NCBI RefSeq assembly: GCF_000814845.2
Contig: NZ_CP010431.2
Location: 3,844,001 to 3,908,000 of the forward strand
DNA from: Pandoraea sputorum
Lineage (GTDB): Bacteria > Pseudomonadota > Gammaproteobacteria > Burkholderiales > Burkholderiaceae
Direction: 5' to 3'
Length of the DNA stretch: 64,000 bases
The notes under the pieces: model-generated
What the model was told of the DNA's origin: nothing
The model's input: only the letters and a program-made list of their open reading frames with translations
The model's database searches: none
Translations under genes and position numbers: made by a program
Shown here: positions 19,433-28,538 of the stretch, piece after piece
Layout of the letters: the number at the start of each line of letters is the position of its first letter
Numbering within the stretch: the first letter of the stretch is position 1

Positions 19433-21265
19433 TCAGAACCTCCACGTTGCCGACACTGACCCCGCTATGTCGGCATTTCCAGCTTTGTAGACGTTGCTCG
19501 ACACGGCAGCACCGAGCACGATCTTGCGAGCCATGCGATACGACACACCGGCTTGCAGGCCGAGGCTGTCGCGACCGACGACCTCGCTACGTGTCGTGAA
19601 CGAAGCTCCCGGATAACCCGCGAAGCTGGCCGTCTGGTTGATCGCGCCACTCGTCAGTTCGTGGTTCCATGTCGCTTGCAGATTGGCGGTCAGCGCGTTG
19701 CCCGAGACCATCGGCAGGTCGAAGCGCAACTCACCGCCCACGCGGGTGCGCAGCGAGTTGAACGTCTTGCCGTCGAGATGCAGGCTTGCACCGCCGTCCT
19801 CCGTGAGGCTCGGACGATACAGTGCGGTGTAGTCGAGCGCCGCCACCGGACCAGCACTCGTCGTGCTGTTCAACTGCCAGCGCCAGCCGCCGCCGACGCT
19901 CGCGGACGCCGTCGCGCCGGTCCATGTGCCGCGCGGCGTGGCCGAGTACCCGTTCACGGCAATGGTCCGGTCGACACGGCCGTCCTCGACACCGAAACGC
20001 GCCAGGGCGAACGCGTGCGGACCAGCGCTGACCGACGGGGCGTAGCGCGCATGCACACCAATGTCGAACGCCGTCGTCTTGCCCGAGCCGGGCGTCTGCC
20101 CGTCCAGACGCGTCGACTGGCCGCTGACAGCGCCGTGCGCGCCGATCGTCCAGTCGCGCCCCTCTCCCGCCACCTTCTCGACGCCGAACACCACGCCGTA
20201 CGTATTGCCACTGGCGCCCGCCATGTCGCCGCTGCGCCCACGCCAGTAGCCGCTACCGAACGGCATGGCAAACCCGCGCCAATTGCCCGTGAGCGCACCG
20301 TTGCCGGTGTTCTGGCTGCCGTCCGCACCGATGGCGGTGGCCACCATGTCCGTCAACTGACGCTCGCGCAGCAAACCACCGGTGAACATTGCGCCGTAAG
20401 CGGCTGGCGTCAGTTGCGGCAATGCGCGGGCGACGTCGCTACCGTCTGCGGCCGAGAAGTCGAGCGCTGTGACGAGCGGTTGCAGGTCCTTGCCTGCGAC
20501 GCCCGCGATGCGGTCGAGCGCGGCGCCCACACGACGGCTATTACCGTCGATGCCGTATTGCGAATAGGCGTTGCCTGCGCGGGCGATCTGCACCCGGTAT
20601 GTGTTGTTGCCGAGCGAACTCGCAGTGGCAAGCAATGTCGGTGAGGACAGCAGCGTCGTCACGTTGGCGAACGCCCCGCCAATGCTCGACGCGTTCAGCC
20701 ATTGGTCCGACGTCACCGTCATACCGCTTGCGTACCAGCCGCGTTGCGGCGCAATGGCGAGCGTGCCGTCGAGCGCCGCGTGGCCGGTCACCATCAACCT
20801 GGTGAACGTCCCGTTATCCGACAGTGAGGCAACGAGACGGCCCGTGCTCGTCTGCGAGTAGTCGCCGCCAATGCTGATGAAGCTGCCCGCCACCGATGGC
20901 GCGACCGTGCCCGCGTTCACGAAAGCGCCTGCCGGGTCGAGCACGTAGCGGCTGTTGCCGGTGAGCGTCGCGCCGCTGAGCACAGCCACGTCGTGCACCG
21001 TGTGGTCGCCGTTAATCTGAGTGGTGCCGCCCGCCATCGTCAGCGCCAGATTGCCGCCAACGATATTGCCGTCGTAGCGCAGATTGAACGTGGGGTCTGC
21101 TACGGTCGTCGCCAGGCCGTTGGCGTCCGGCGTCAGACCGAAGTTCAGTTGTGTGAGACGCAGCGCCCCCAGGGCGTCCCGCTCGGCGTACCTGGAAATG
21201 ATGTCGCCGGACAGCGCCGCCCCGCGCATGATGTTGATCTCGCCGACGTAGCCGTTCTCCGACAT
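19433..21265 (-). pseudogene. autotransporter beta-barrel half, downstream of an in-frame TAA
   Basis: 610 codons that continue the upstream protease frame without a shift: the upstream frame ends in CTG TAA and the next codon is ATG, in the same register. The fragment begins [16 protein letters not shown], typical passenger stalk sequence. It has a beta-helical stalk (about 40-250), a linker with [15 protein letters not shown], and a C-terminal 12-strand barrel of about 270 residues ending SVSATWRF with the terminal phenylalanine recognised by the BAM machinery. It has no signal peptide, so translated alone it could not be exported. I read it as the C-terminal part of one split gene. Confidence 0.8.
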
Positions 21266-22792
21266 TTACAGCGACGCATACGTGCCCGCGAGACGTCCGG
21301 TAATGTCGGCGCGGGTCACGAGCGGACCGTCGAGTTCGTCGGGCAGCGGCAAGGTCAGCTTGGTGACGGGGTCGACTTTCGTGGAGATGTAGGACCCACG
21401 GTAGTCGCTGGCGTCGCCCAGCGCGTTGTGGCCGAAGTCGAAACTCGCCGCCATGCCATTGGCCCCGAGTGCCTGAACGTCGCCACGCTGCACGAACGAA
21501 TGATTCTTGCCGTAGGTGAACATCACGCCACGCCCATTGCTGCCGTCCGCATAAATGCGTGTGCCCGGCAGCACGGTCACGTTGTTGCCCACACCGTCCA
21601 CCCGAATGCCCGCCCCGCCTGCGCCGATAGTCAGGAGGTCGGCGCGCTGCGCGACCGTGTTGCCGCTGCCATAGATGTGCAGGCCAAGCCCGAGCGTCGC
21701 CGTGTTGTATGTGTTCGGGACGTAAGCTGTGCCGTCGGCATTGCGGCCGAAGAACGGGTTATCGTTGGTCAGCGTCAGGTTGTCATCGTAGATCGAGCGA
21801 CCGAAGAAGTTGCGCCGGTCGATGTCGTAGCCGATGTCTTGCAGCGCGGCCAGCTCCGCCTCCATGAACGCCGTGTAGTTGCGGTACGTCTGGTGGCTCA
21901 TGAGGCTGTTCTTGAGCTCGATGTGCGAGAAGATCGGCGAATCGTACGTATCCGTGTCGAACATCACCTTCACGGGGATGCCCTTCATCGAATTCCCAAG
22001 CACTTCCCTGACGTGATCACCGGCGAAATACGCCGTGTCATTGCGGGCATCGAATGCGTTAGGGTCCGCCACCGTGCCTGCGTCTTCCGGCGTGAGAATC
22101 ATTTGTCCGGCCTTCGCCTGACGACCGTTGTCGTCGTACAGGTGCGCGGACCACGAGTCGAGGATCGTCGCAAACTGGTTCGTGTGTTTGCCCGACGGCA
22201 ACTCGGTCTCGACGATGTTCGTCCCCACACCCAGCGCGTGCGCTACTTCATGCAGCATGACCGCCGGAAGGTCGGCGTTGCTATTGAGCGGGATTTGCGA
22301 CGCCGCAGGCGCTGCCGCAGAAAACGCCATCTGGCCCAGCGTGATCTCGCCGTTCGCATTGTGATAGCTATCACGCACAAGCGGGTTGTTCTGCAGCGCG
22401 GCCTGTACGAGCGTCGGGTTCTGCCCGCCGGTGGCCGTCGTATCGCTCGCGTCGAACGCGTAAGGGCTGTACGCGTGCGCGCCTTTCTCGGTGCCCATCC
22501 CCACGTTGATGATTGCCGGTGAGCGGCCAGGCTTGACCTTAATGACTTCCGCCCAGTAGTTCAGGGCGCTGCGTATCTGATCGGTTTGCAATGGCGAGAG
22601 CGTGCCTGTCGAATACTGGTCCTGATTGCTGGTGTCGGTGGCGTAAGGGCCTTCCCCCTGGGAAAACAGCCGCGCCTGTATGAACGGCGTGCCGTAGCGG
22701 TCGGCGATGTCGATCGTTGTGTAGGCCTGCGCGGCCGACGTGATTGTGCAAAGCGCCGCGAATGCGACGCAGGTCATCCGAATCGTCCTCAT
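21266..22792 (-). CDS. autotransporter passenger, zinc-protease-like, N-terminal half of a split gene
   Basis: 508 residues ending at an in-frame TAA. Residues 1-23 form a Sec signal peptide (cleavage after AAQA). The passenger contains a zincin motif HEVAHALG (H181, E182, H185, G188), consistent with a metzincin-like metalloprotease, although the third metal histidine of the long motif is not at its usual place (a Thr-Asn follows). From about residue 340 it turns into a repetitive beta-helix ([13 protein letters not shown]). Without the barrel encoded downstream it could reach the periplasm but not the surface. Full readthrough would give about 1119 residues. Confidence 0.8.
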   Translation of the reverse strand: MRTIRMTCVAFAALCTITSAAQAYTTIDIADRYGTPFIQARLFSQGEGPYATDTSNQDQYSTGTLSPLQTDQIRSALNYWAEVIKVKPGRSPAIINVGMGTEKGAHAYSPYAFDASDTTATGGQNPTLVQAALQNNPLVRDSYHNANGEITLGQMAFSAAAPAASQIPLNSNADLPAVMLHEVAHALGVGTNIVETELPSGKHTNQFATILDSWSAHLYDDNGRQAKAGQMILTPEDAGTVADPNAFDARNDTAYFAGDHVREVLGNSMKGIPVKVMFDTDTYDSPIFSHIELKNSLMSHQTYRNYTAFMEAELAALQDIGYDIDRRNFFGRSIYDDNLTLTNDNPFFGRNADGTAYVPNTYNTATLGLGLHIYGSGNTVAQRADLLTIGAGGAGIRVDGVGNNVTVLPGTRIYADGSNGRGVMFTYGKNHSFVQRGDVQALGANGMAASFDFGHNALGDASDYRGSYISTKVDPVTKLTLPLPDELDGPLVTRADITGRLAGTYASL

Positions 22793-23086
22793 TCAGTACT
22801 CCATTGTTCTATTTCGCTTCTGTAAGGCTTTGTAATGCGAAGCGAATGGTACGGAGCACCCTGAACGACGTCACTGCGATTTATACGGGGTTTTGCGGCG
22901 AACGCCCGTAACCCCCTATGAAATAAGCACTTTTTCTCTCAGACAATCGCGAATCCCTCCGAAATCGGGCCGACCTGTATTAATCGCAGTTTCGCGGCGC
23001 GGGGGCGATGACGATACTTCACTCACCGGCTAACGCAACACCGCAACAGCCGCCAAACCCAACAAACCGACTTAAGGAGAAACACC
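22793..23086. promoter_or_regulatory. intergenic region upstream of the tiny-peptide genes
   Basis: 294 bases between the leftward autotransporter start and the first rightward micro-gene. It is less GC-rich than its surroundings, with AAATAAGCACTTTTT at 22920-22934, and encodes nothing I can support. A weak sigma-70-like pair, TTGCGG at 22893-22898 and TATGAA at 22917-22922 with 18-base spacing, would give a leader of about 160 bases for the peptide operon. This is a guess from spacing only. Confidence 0.3.
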
Positions 23087-23161
23087 ATGCCCGCACTCGT
23101 CACCTACGGCTTCGCCTCGATCCTCGGCCTCATCGGCACCATCGTCTCGGCCTTCGGCTGA
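23087..23161 (+). CDS. 24-residue hydrophobic micropeptide, first of three
   Basis: Product MPALVTYGFAS... ending in TIVSAFG, 24 residues with no charged side chain: a single hydrophobic helix with glycine spacing that could lie in or cross a membrane. The ATG is preceded by an excellent ribosome binding site (AAGGAGA, six bases away). Only one of the 24 codons does not end in G or C, as in the real genes nearby. It is followed at 23207 and 23366 by two more micro-genes and a terminator. I do not recognise a family. Candidates include a signalling peptide, a small membrane-regulator peptide, a type I-like toxin or a bacteriocin. Confidence 0.6.
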   Translation: MPALVTYGFASILGLIGTIVSAFG

Positions 23162-23206
23162 TCGGCAACGTTGACTTAAATCGCACCCAGCACCGGAGAA
23201 ATCACC

Positions 23207-23311
23207 ATGAGCCTCATCCTCAACCTCGTCGACAGCCTCTTCTACAACGAAACCTGCATCGAAACCGGCATGCAATGCGCCATCCACGTCGGGCATGTGT
23301 TCGGCTACTAA
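23207..23311 (+). CDS. 34-residue micropeptide with two cysteines, second of three
   Basis: Begins MSLILNLVDSLFYNETC and ends HVGHVFGY, 34 residues. The first half is an amphipathic hydrophobic segment; the second holds C17 and C24, which could form a disulfide or bind metal together with H27 and H30. CCGGAGAA lies seven to eight bases before the ATG. Thirty of 34 codons end in G or C. It starts 45 bases after the first peptide gene. No family is recognised. Confidence 0.6.
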   Translation: MSLILNLVDSLFYNETCIETGMQCAIHVGHVFGY

Positions 23312-23365
23312 GCCACTTCACCGGCCTCTCAGCCCCCTAACCTCACTCACACCGGAGAGCACGTC

Positions 23366-23443
23366 ATGATCGAAAACCTCCAAAACATGGCATTGATCGG
23401 CATGCGAATCGCATTTGAGATCTGCCCGGGCCTCTTCGCCTGA
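23366..23443 (+). CDS. 25-residue micropeptide, third of three
   Basis: MIENLQNMALIG... ending EICPGLFA, 25 residues with an acidic first segment, a hydrophobic middle and one cysteine (C20) followed by proline-glycine. CCGGAGAG precedes the ATG by seven bases, in a leader (ACACCGGAGA) nearly identical to that of the second peptide gene. It is the last gene before the terminator at 23475. GC-ending codon bias is weaker here (19 of 25), so it is the least certain of the three by composition. The matching leader and position argue that it is real. Confidence 0.55.
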   Translation: MIENLQNMALIGMRIAFEICPGLFA

Positions 23444-23474
23444 TCGGGCACTCATGGAAGATCTCCCGCCCAGG

Positions 23475-23503
23475 AAGGACCGCCCGTGCGGTCCTTTTCT
23501 TAT
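23475..23503 (+). terminator. rho-independent terminator closing the micropeptide operon
   Basis: AAGGACCGC (23475-23483), loop CCGT, GCGGTCCTT (23488-23496), then a T-rich tail. It lies 31 bases after the third micro-gene and separates the peptide transcript from the response regulator. Confidence 0.9.
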
Positions 23504-23628
23504 TGTGCGAGAACGAATTAACCGGATTTGGCGAGACGTGTCATATGCGTTTATTTCGGCGAAATTTCGTCGTCCAGTGATTTTTTAGTACGATTTGCCT
23601 ATTCCATAAAAAAACCGGGGCCAGCGGG

Positions 23629-24231
23629 ATGTCATCTCCCACCAAAGTTTTCTGCATTGAGGACGACGTAGATTCGGCAGATCTGATTCGAGAAGATCTG
23701 ACGGACCGCGGTTATGTCGTCAAAGTTGCACACGATTTTTCGGCCGCGCTGGCCACGCTTGCCGCGTTCATGCCGGACATCATCGTGTGCGACGTCAACG
23801 TGCCGGGCATGACCGGCTTCGAGTTTCTGGAAAGCGCCCGCGGCATCATTCAGGGCGAACGCAAGATTCCGTTCATCTTCCTGACCGGCAACGCCGACAA
23901 GGAATCGATCATGCGCGGGCACAGCACCGGTGCGGACGAGTACATGCTTAAACCGGTGGATTTCGACGTGCTCGACACCGTCATTCGCAAGTACACCGAG
24001 CATGACGAGCCGGAGGAAGGTACGCCGCTGCCCTTCGGCCTCTCGAAGCGAGAAGTCGAAGTGCTGCAATGGTCGGCGAAGGGCAAGACGTCGGCCGAAA
24101 TCGCGATCATTCTCGATCTGGGCAAGCGCACGGTCGACTTTCACATCGACAACGCCCGCGAGAAGCTGAACGTCGCCACGCGCACGGAAGCCGTGGTGCG
24201 TGCCGCCCTGCTCAATATCATTGCGCTCTGA
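23629..24231 (+). CDS. response regulator, receiver plus LuxR-type helix-turn-helix
   Basis: 200-residue NarL/FixJ-like response regulator. The receiver domain spans about 5-122, with the acidic pocket E11-D12-D13, phospho-acceptor D55 (CDVNVPG), switch T86 and conserved K108. The LuxR-type DNA-binding domain covers about 137-196 (LSKREVEVLQW, with GKRTVDFHIDNAREKL as recognition segment). The start has only a GGGG/GCGGG-like binding site. It lies 47 bases before a sensor kinase gene, its presumed partner. The preceding micropeptide operon is on the same strand 125 bases upstream of the terminator boundary and is a candidate target or signal source. Confidence 0.9.
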   Translation: MSSPTKVFCIEDDVDSADLIREDLTDRGYVVKVAHDFSAALATLAAFMPDIIVCDVNVPGMTGFEFLESARGIIQGERKIPFIFLTGNADKESIMRGHSTGADEYMLKPVDFDVLDTVIRKYTEHDEPEEGTPLPFGLSKREVEVLQWSAKGKTSAEIAIILDLGKRTVDFHIDNAREKLNVATRTEAVVRAALLNIIAL

Positions 24232-24278
24232 GCGCGCCACCGCGCCGGGCCACACCTGCTGATTACTGCTGACATCGC

Positions 24279-25862
24279 ATGTCGAAAGCGTCTTCCACAC
24301 CGTCCAAGTCGCTCCCGATCCGGGGGCGGATGTATCTCCTGCTCGCACTGTGTCTTGTGGCGATGATCGCCGTGGGCGTCGCCGTGCACCACCAGGTCGA
24401 TTCGTCCCAGCAGCGCGCCATCGCGGCCGAGCGCACGCAGATCGAGAATCTGAGCCTGCTCGAAGAGATCAACGACTACATCTCCGACTTCCGGACGGTG
24501 GAGTCCGAAGCCCTCGCACCGATGTCGCCCAAGGCGCTTGCGGACATCCGCACGGCGGCGGGCGAGTTCGACGACAAGATCAAGTCCGCGTCGGAGCGTT
24601 ATCAGAAGGTGCTGGTCCACGACGAATTCCGTCTCGCATTCTCGAAGTTTCAGTCGCAATGGGCGCAGTACCGTCGTGCGTCGAACCAGGTGTTTCAGCT
24701 TGCGCAGACCGGCAAGCTGAGCGATGCCGCCAAGCTCTATCGCGGCGACTCGAACAATAAGTACACGCAGGCGAACAGCACGTTCGGCTCGCTGGTGTTT
24801 CGCAGCACCGAGTCGCTGATCAGGGAAGTCGAGGTGAAGAACAGCGCTGCACGCAAGCATCTGCTGCAGATCGATGCGCTGATTGCCGCGATGATCGTCG
24901 TCACCCTGTTGTGCCTGATTTACGTGGATACCGTGATTCTCAGCCCGCTGACGCGTCTGATCCGGATGGCGGGCAACACGATGTCGGGCAAGGACAAGCT
25001 GCGTCTGCCGTGGCTTTCGCGCGGCGACGAAATCGGCACACTGTCGCGCACGCTGTCGAAGATTCAGGAAAGCACAGCGTCGCTGGTGCGTAACCAGAAA
25101 CTCGCGACGGCGAAGAACACGATTTTGCAGCGGGCGCTGGCGAATGAGGAGCGGCTCAACAACTTCCAGAAGACGTTCCGCTCGATGGCCACGCACGAGT
25201 TCCGTACGTTGCTGAGCGTGATCGATGGACACGCACAACGGCTGTTGAATCCGCGTAACGAAGAAACGGATTCGACGCCGCGCTATACGAAGATTCGCGA
25301 AGCGGTGGCAAAGCTGAATAATCTGATTCAGAACTGGCTGGACGCGGCGCAAAGCGCCTCGCTGGACGATCCGAAGTTCGGCAAGCGCGCGGAGTTGTCG
25401 CTCGTGGCGCTGCTGGAGGATGTGCGCGGCGTCGGTTCGGACATGTTCCCCAACGCGACGATCACGGTGCAAGCACCGTCGGGCATGGACAGTCGGATGA
25501 TCGGCGACAGCAACGTGCTGTTCCACGCGTTCATCAACCTCATCAGCAACGCGACGAAGTACACGATGGCGCAGCCTGCCATCGATATGAGCGTGACGGA
25601 TATGGGGGAAGCGTTCCAGGTCGTGCTGCGCGACAACGGCACCGGTATTCCGGCGGACGAGTTGAAGGAGATCTTCCAGATGTCCTTCCGCTCACGCAGT
25701 AATGCGGTGCTAGAAGATGGCTCGGGTGTCGGACTGGCGGTGGTCTACGCCGCCATCGAATTCCATAAAGGGACGATTGACGTCGCAAGTCAGGTGGGCG
25801 TTGGGACGACGTTCACGATTACGTTGCCGAAGACGGCAGCCGTGGAAGCTACGCCAGCCTGA
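24279..25862 (+). CDS. membrane sensor histidine kinase with four-helix-bundle sensor
   Basis: 527 residues. A first membrane helix at about 18-37 and a second at about 200-221 bracket a 160-residue, helical, charged periplasmic domain that resembles a four-helix-bundle ligand sensor. A HAMP-like linker follows (ILSPLTRLIRM). The HisKA phosphorylation site is H306 in MATHEFRTLLS. The ATPase domain has the N box (N420, N424 in FINLISNATKY), DNGTGIP and GSGVGLAVVYA. It is partner to the response regulator just upstream. Its ligand is unknown; the neighbouring micropeptides are an obvious candidate, but only by position. Confidence 0.9.
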   Translation: MSKASSTPSKSLPIRGRMYLLLALCLVAMIAVGVAVHHQVDSSQQRAIAAERTQIENLSLLEEINDYISDFRTVESEALAPMSPKALADIRTAAGEFDDKIKSASERYQKVLVHDEFRLAFSKFQSQWAQYRRASNQVFQLAQTGKLSDAAKLYRGDSNNKYTQANSTFGSLVFRSTESLIREVEVKNSAARKHLLQIDALIAAMIVVTLLCLIYVDTVILSPLTRLIRMAGNTMSGKDKLRLPWLSRGDEIGTLSRTLSKIQESTASLVRNQKLATAKNTILQRALANEERLNNFQKTFRSMATHEFRTLLSVIDGHAQRLLNPRNEETDSTPRYTKIREAVAKLNNLIQNWLDAAQSASLDDPKFGKRAELSLVALLEDVRGVGSDMFPNATITVQAPSGMDSRMIGDSNVLFHAFINLISNATKYTMAQPAIDMSVTDMGEAFQVVLRDNGTGIPADELKEIFQMSFRSRSNAVLEDGSGVGLAVVYAAIEFHKGTIDVASQVGVGTTFTITLPKTAAVEATPA

Positions 25863-26076
25863 TCGAGAAGGAAGTCCGGCCCCCAACCGGGGCAGTCGTG
25901 ACCCAAGACGTCCCGCCGACCTCGCCCTTCGGCGGACATTTTGCGAAGGACATACCTTCGATCTCGGATTGGCAGAACGTCCAACGGACGTCCGCAAGAA
26001 AGCTGGCACCAGATGAAAATGACAGCCCCGCGCGCCCGGTCGGCTATCATGCCAGTCTTCTTAGCGGTAGCTCCTT

Positions 26077-27737
26077 ATGATTTCCGTCCGTAATCTCACG
26101 CTGCGTCGCGGCGTCAACGTCGTGCTCGACAGCGCGTCCGTCACCTTCACTCCAGGCGAAAAGATTGGCCTTGTCGGGCGCAATGGCGCTGGCAAGTCGT
26201 CCTTTTTCGCCCTTCTTAACGGCACGCTGCACGAAGATAGCGGCGAATTCTCGATTCCGGCGGCGTGGAAGATGGGCCAGGTCGCGCAGGACATGCCGGA
26301 GACCGAGCAGGGAGCGACCGACTTCGTGGTCGAAGGTGACACCGTACTGATGGCTGCGCATGCGGAAGTCGCTGCGGCCGAAGCCAGCGACGACGGTATG
26401 CGCATGGCGCACGCTTACATGAACCTGCACGACGCCGGCGCACACGACGCCCCCGCCCGCGCGCAGGCACTGATTCAGGGTCTCGGCTTCAGTGCCGAGC
26501 AACTGAATCAGCCGGTCAACAGTTTCTCGGGTGGCTGGCGCATGCGACTGCAACTGGCGCGCGCGCTCATGTGTCCGTCCGACCTGCTGTTGCTCGACGA
26601 ACCGACGAACCACCTGGATATCGACGCACTGGTCTGGCTGGAAGCATGGCTCAAGCGCTATCAGGGAACGCTGGTCGTGATCAGCCACGACCGCGAGTTT
26701 CTCGACGCGGTGACGCAGGTCACCGTGCACGTCGACAATGCCAAGCTCGTGCGTTACGGCGGTAACTACAGCAAGTTCGAAGACATGCGCGCCGAGCAGC
26801 TTGTCCTGCAACAGGCCGCGATGGCCAGGCAAGTGGAGAAGATCGCTCACTTGCAGAAGTTCATCGACCGATTCAAGGCGCAGGCATCGAAGGCGAAGCA
26901 GGCGCAGAGCCGGGTCAAGGCGCTCGAACGCATGGAGAAGGTTGCGCCAGTGCTTGCCGAGGCGGAATTCAACTTCGAGTTCAAGGAGCCGCTTAGCGTT
27001 CCGAACCCGCTGTTGTCCATGCTGGATGCGAGTTTCGGCTACCCTGCCCCGCTGACGCGCCTGTGGGCACGCCGCCCACCGTCATCGTGCGGGGCATCAG
27101 CCGTTCCGTGCTGGCCGGGCAGCGCATCGGCATTCTCGGTGCCAACGGTCAGGGCAAGTCGACGCTGGTGAAGACGGTCGCGCATGCGCTCGCGCCGATT
27201 GAAGGTGAAATCAGCGAAGGCAAGGGGCTGAACATCGGCTACTTCGCCCAGCAGGAGCTTGACGTGCTGCGCCCGCTCGACACGCCGATGGAACACATGA
27301 TCCGCCTCGCCCGGGATACGCCGCCCCAGATGCGCGCGCCCGGCCAGAGTGGCACGGAGCAATCGCTGCGCACGTTCCTCGGGACGTTCAACTTTAGTGG
27401 CGACATGGTCCACCAGGCGGTTGGCACAATGAGCGGCGGTGAAAAGGCGCGGCTCGTGTTGTGCATGATCGTGTGGCAGCGCCCTAACCTGCTGTTGCTC
27501 GACGAACCGACCAACCACCTCGATTTGGCCACGCGTGAGGCGTTGGCGGTGGCGCTCAACGAGTTTGAGGGCACAGTGATGCTGGTGAGCCACGACCGCG
27601 CGCTGCTGCGTGCTGTCTGTGATGAGTTCTGGCTGGTCACCAACGGCGGCGTCGAGCCCTTCGACGGCGATCTGGACGACTATCAGCAGTTCCTGCGCGA
27701 CGAAGCACGACGGTTGCGCGAGCAGGCGGCGGCCTGA
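26077..27737 (+). pseudogene. ABC-F family ATPase (YheS-like), frameshifted in the middle
   Basis: Ribosome-associated ABC-F ATPase with two nucleotide-binding domains and no membrane part. The first domain (Walker A GLVGRNGAGKSS, signature FSGGWRMRL, Walker B LLLLDEPTNHLD) and the linker (SKAKQAQSRVKALERME) read from the ATG at 26077. The second domain (GANGQGKST, SGGEKARLV, LLLLDEPTNHLDLA) reads in another frame. The break is at a run of four C (27047-27050); one added base restores YPA.ADAPVGTPPT and a product of about 553 residues. Both halves are well conserved. It ends soon after the second domain, without the charged C-terminal arm of E. coli YheS. Confidence 0.85.
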
Positions 27738-27747
27738 GTGGCATCCT

Positions 27748-27774
27748 GACGGTCGGCGTCACACGCCGACCGTC
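27748..27774 (+). terminator. strong hairpin after the ABC-F gene
   Basis: GACGGTCGGCGT (27748-27759) pairs perfectly with ACGCCGACCGTC (27763-27774) around a 3-base loop. There is no T-run, so it may be a weak or rho-assisted terminator between the convergent ABC-F and GNAT genes. Confidence 0.55.
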
Positions 27775-27815
27775 GTCGGTCTGCCATGATCGGCCTTGAT
27801 CGGCCTCGACCGACC

Positions 27816-28253
27816 TTAGGTCGACAGGACCTTCTTCATGGACGGCGCGGGGTGTAGCACATAGCTCTCCCGCTCGTAGAACGCGATAGCGTCGGGCCGC
27901 GCATCAAGAAATATCGCGGTCATGCCGCGAGCACGCGCGTCGGCTTCGGCGTACGCCATCAAGGCTCGGCCAACCCCTGTTCCACGACCTGCCGCATCGA
28001 CCACAAGATCGTCGATATGAAGGTGTGCCCCGCGCGCCAGGGTATGGACAGGTCTCATCCCCATCACCCCGATGATCGTTCCGCGATCGAAGGCCGCTAC
28101 GAGTTCATAGCCCGAATGCGATTGTCGGCGGATCCGCTCCAGGAAGACGGGGGCGTCAAGCGACCGGAGTTGCGCGATCACAGGATAGGCCAGCATCCAT
28201 TCCTGTGGCGACAGTCTTCTAATTTCCAACGTGCTGCTTCGATGTTCGGTCAT
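27816..28253 (-). CDS. GNAT-family N-acetyltransferase
   Basis: 145 residues with the GNAT acetyl-CoA-binding fold. The strand HLHIDDLVVDAAGRGTGVGRALM carries the RGTGVG pyrophosphate loop (motif A), followed by the AYAEADARARG helix and FYERESYV near the C-terminus. The substrate cannot be predicted. The ATG has only a weak GAGAG site nearby. It is divergent from the LysR gene at 28539; the 285 bases between hold no visible gene. Confidence 0.85.
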   Translation of the reverse strand: MTEHRSSTLEIRRLSPQEWMLAYPVIAQLRSLDAPVFLERIRRQSHSGYELVAAFDRGTIIGVMGMRPVHTLARGAHLHIDDLVVDAAGRGTGVGRALMAYAEADARARGMTAIFLDARPDAIAFYERESYVLHPAPSMKKVLST

Positions 28254-28538
28254 CTCTCAGGTCGATAGCACTTTAAGAGCTCAGATTGTTGCACGGAGCG
28301 ACCGACGTTTCAGCACACTCTGAGAACAGCCCGCGACAACGCTTTCGCCCATTCATTTCCGGGGTGGAGAGCGAATGATCGCGCCGGGAGTCCGGAAGGC
28401 ATTTCGTTGATACCCCTTGGAATGGGTTGAATGGAATGGCGGGGAAATCACGACCTTCACAGCCGCTCGTGAGGGCGGTAGCATCGGCTGTCCCCGCAAT
28501 CTCGCGGCCCCGTTCCTTCGCCTCATATTCCCCGCTCT

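Noticed and set aside
21261..21270. TAA-ATG junction as a genuine two-gene boundary
   Set aside because: No ribosome binding site for the second part, same frame, and neither half is a complete autotransporter.
23171..23176. TTGACT between the first two micro-genes as a -35 box
   Set aside because: No acceptable -10 sequence lies 16-18 bases downstream.
27721..27780. A second frameshift truncating the ABC-F C-terminus
   Set aside because: The other frames after the stop do not resemble the charged arm of YheS, and a hairpin follows directly, so the short end appears natural.
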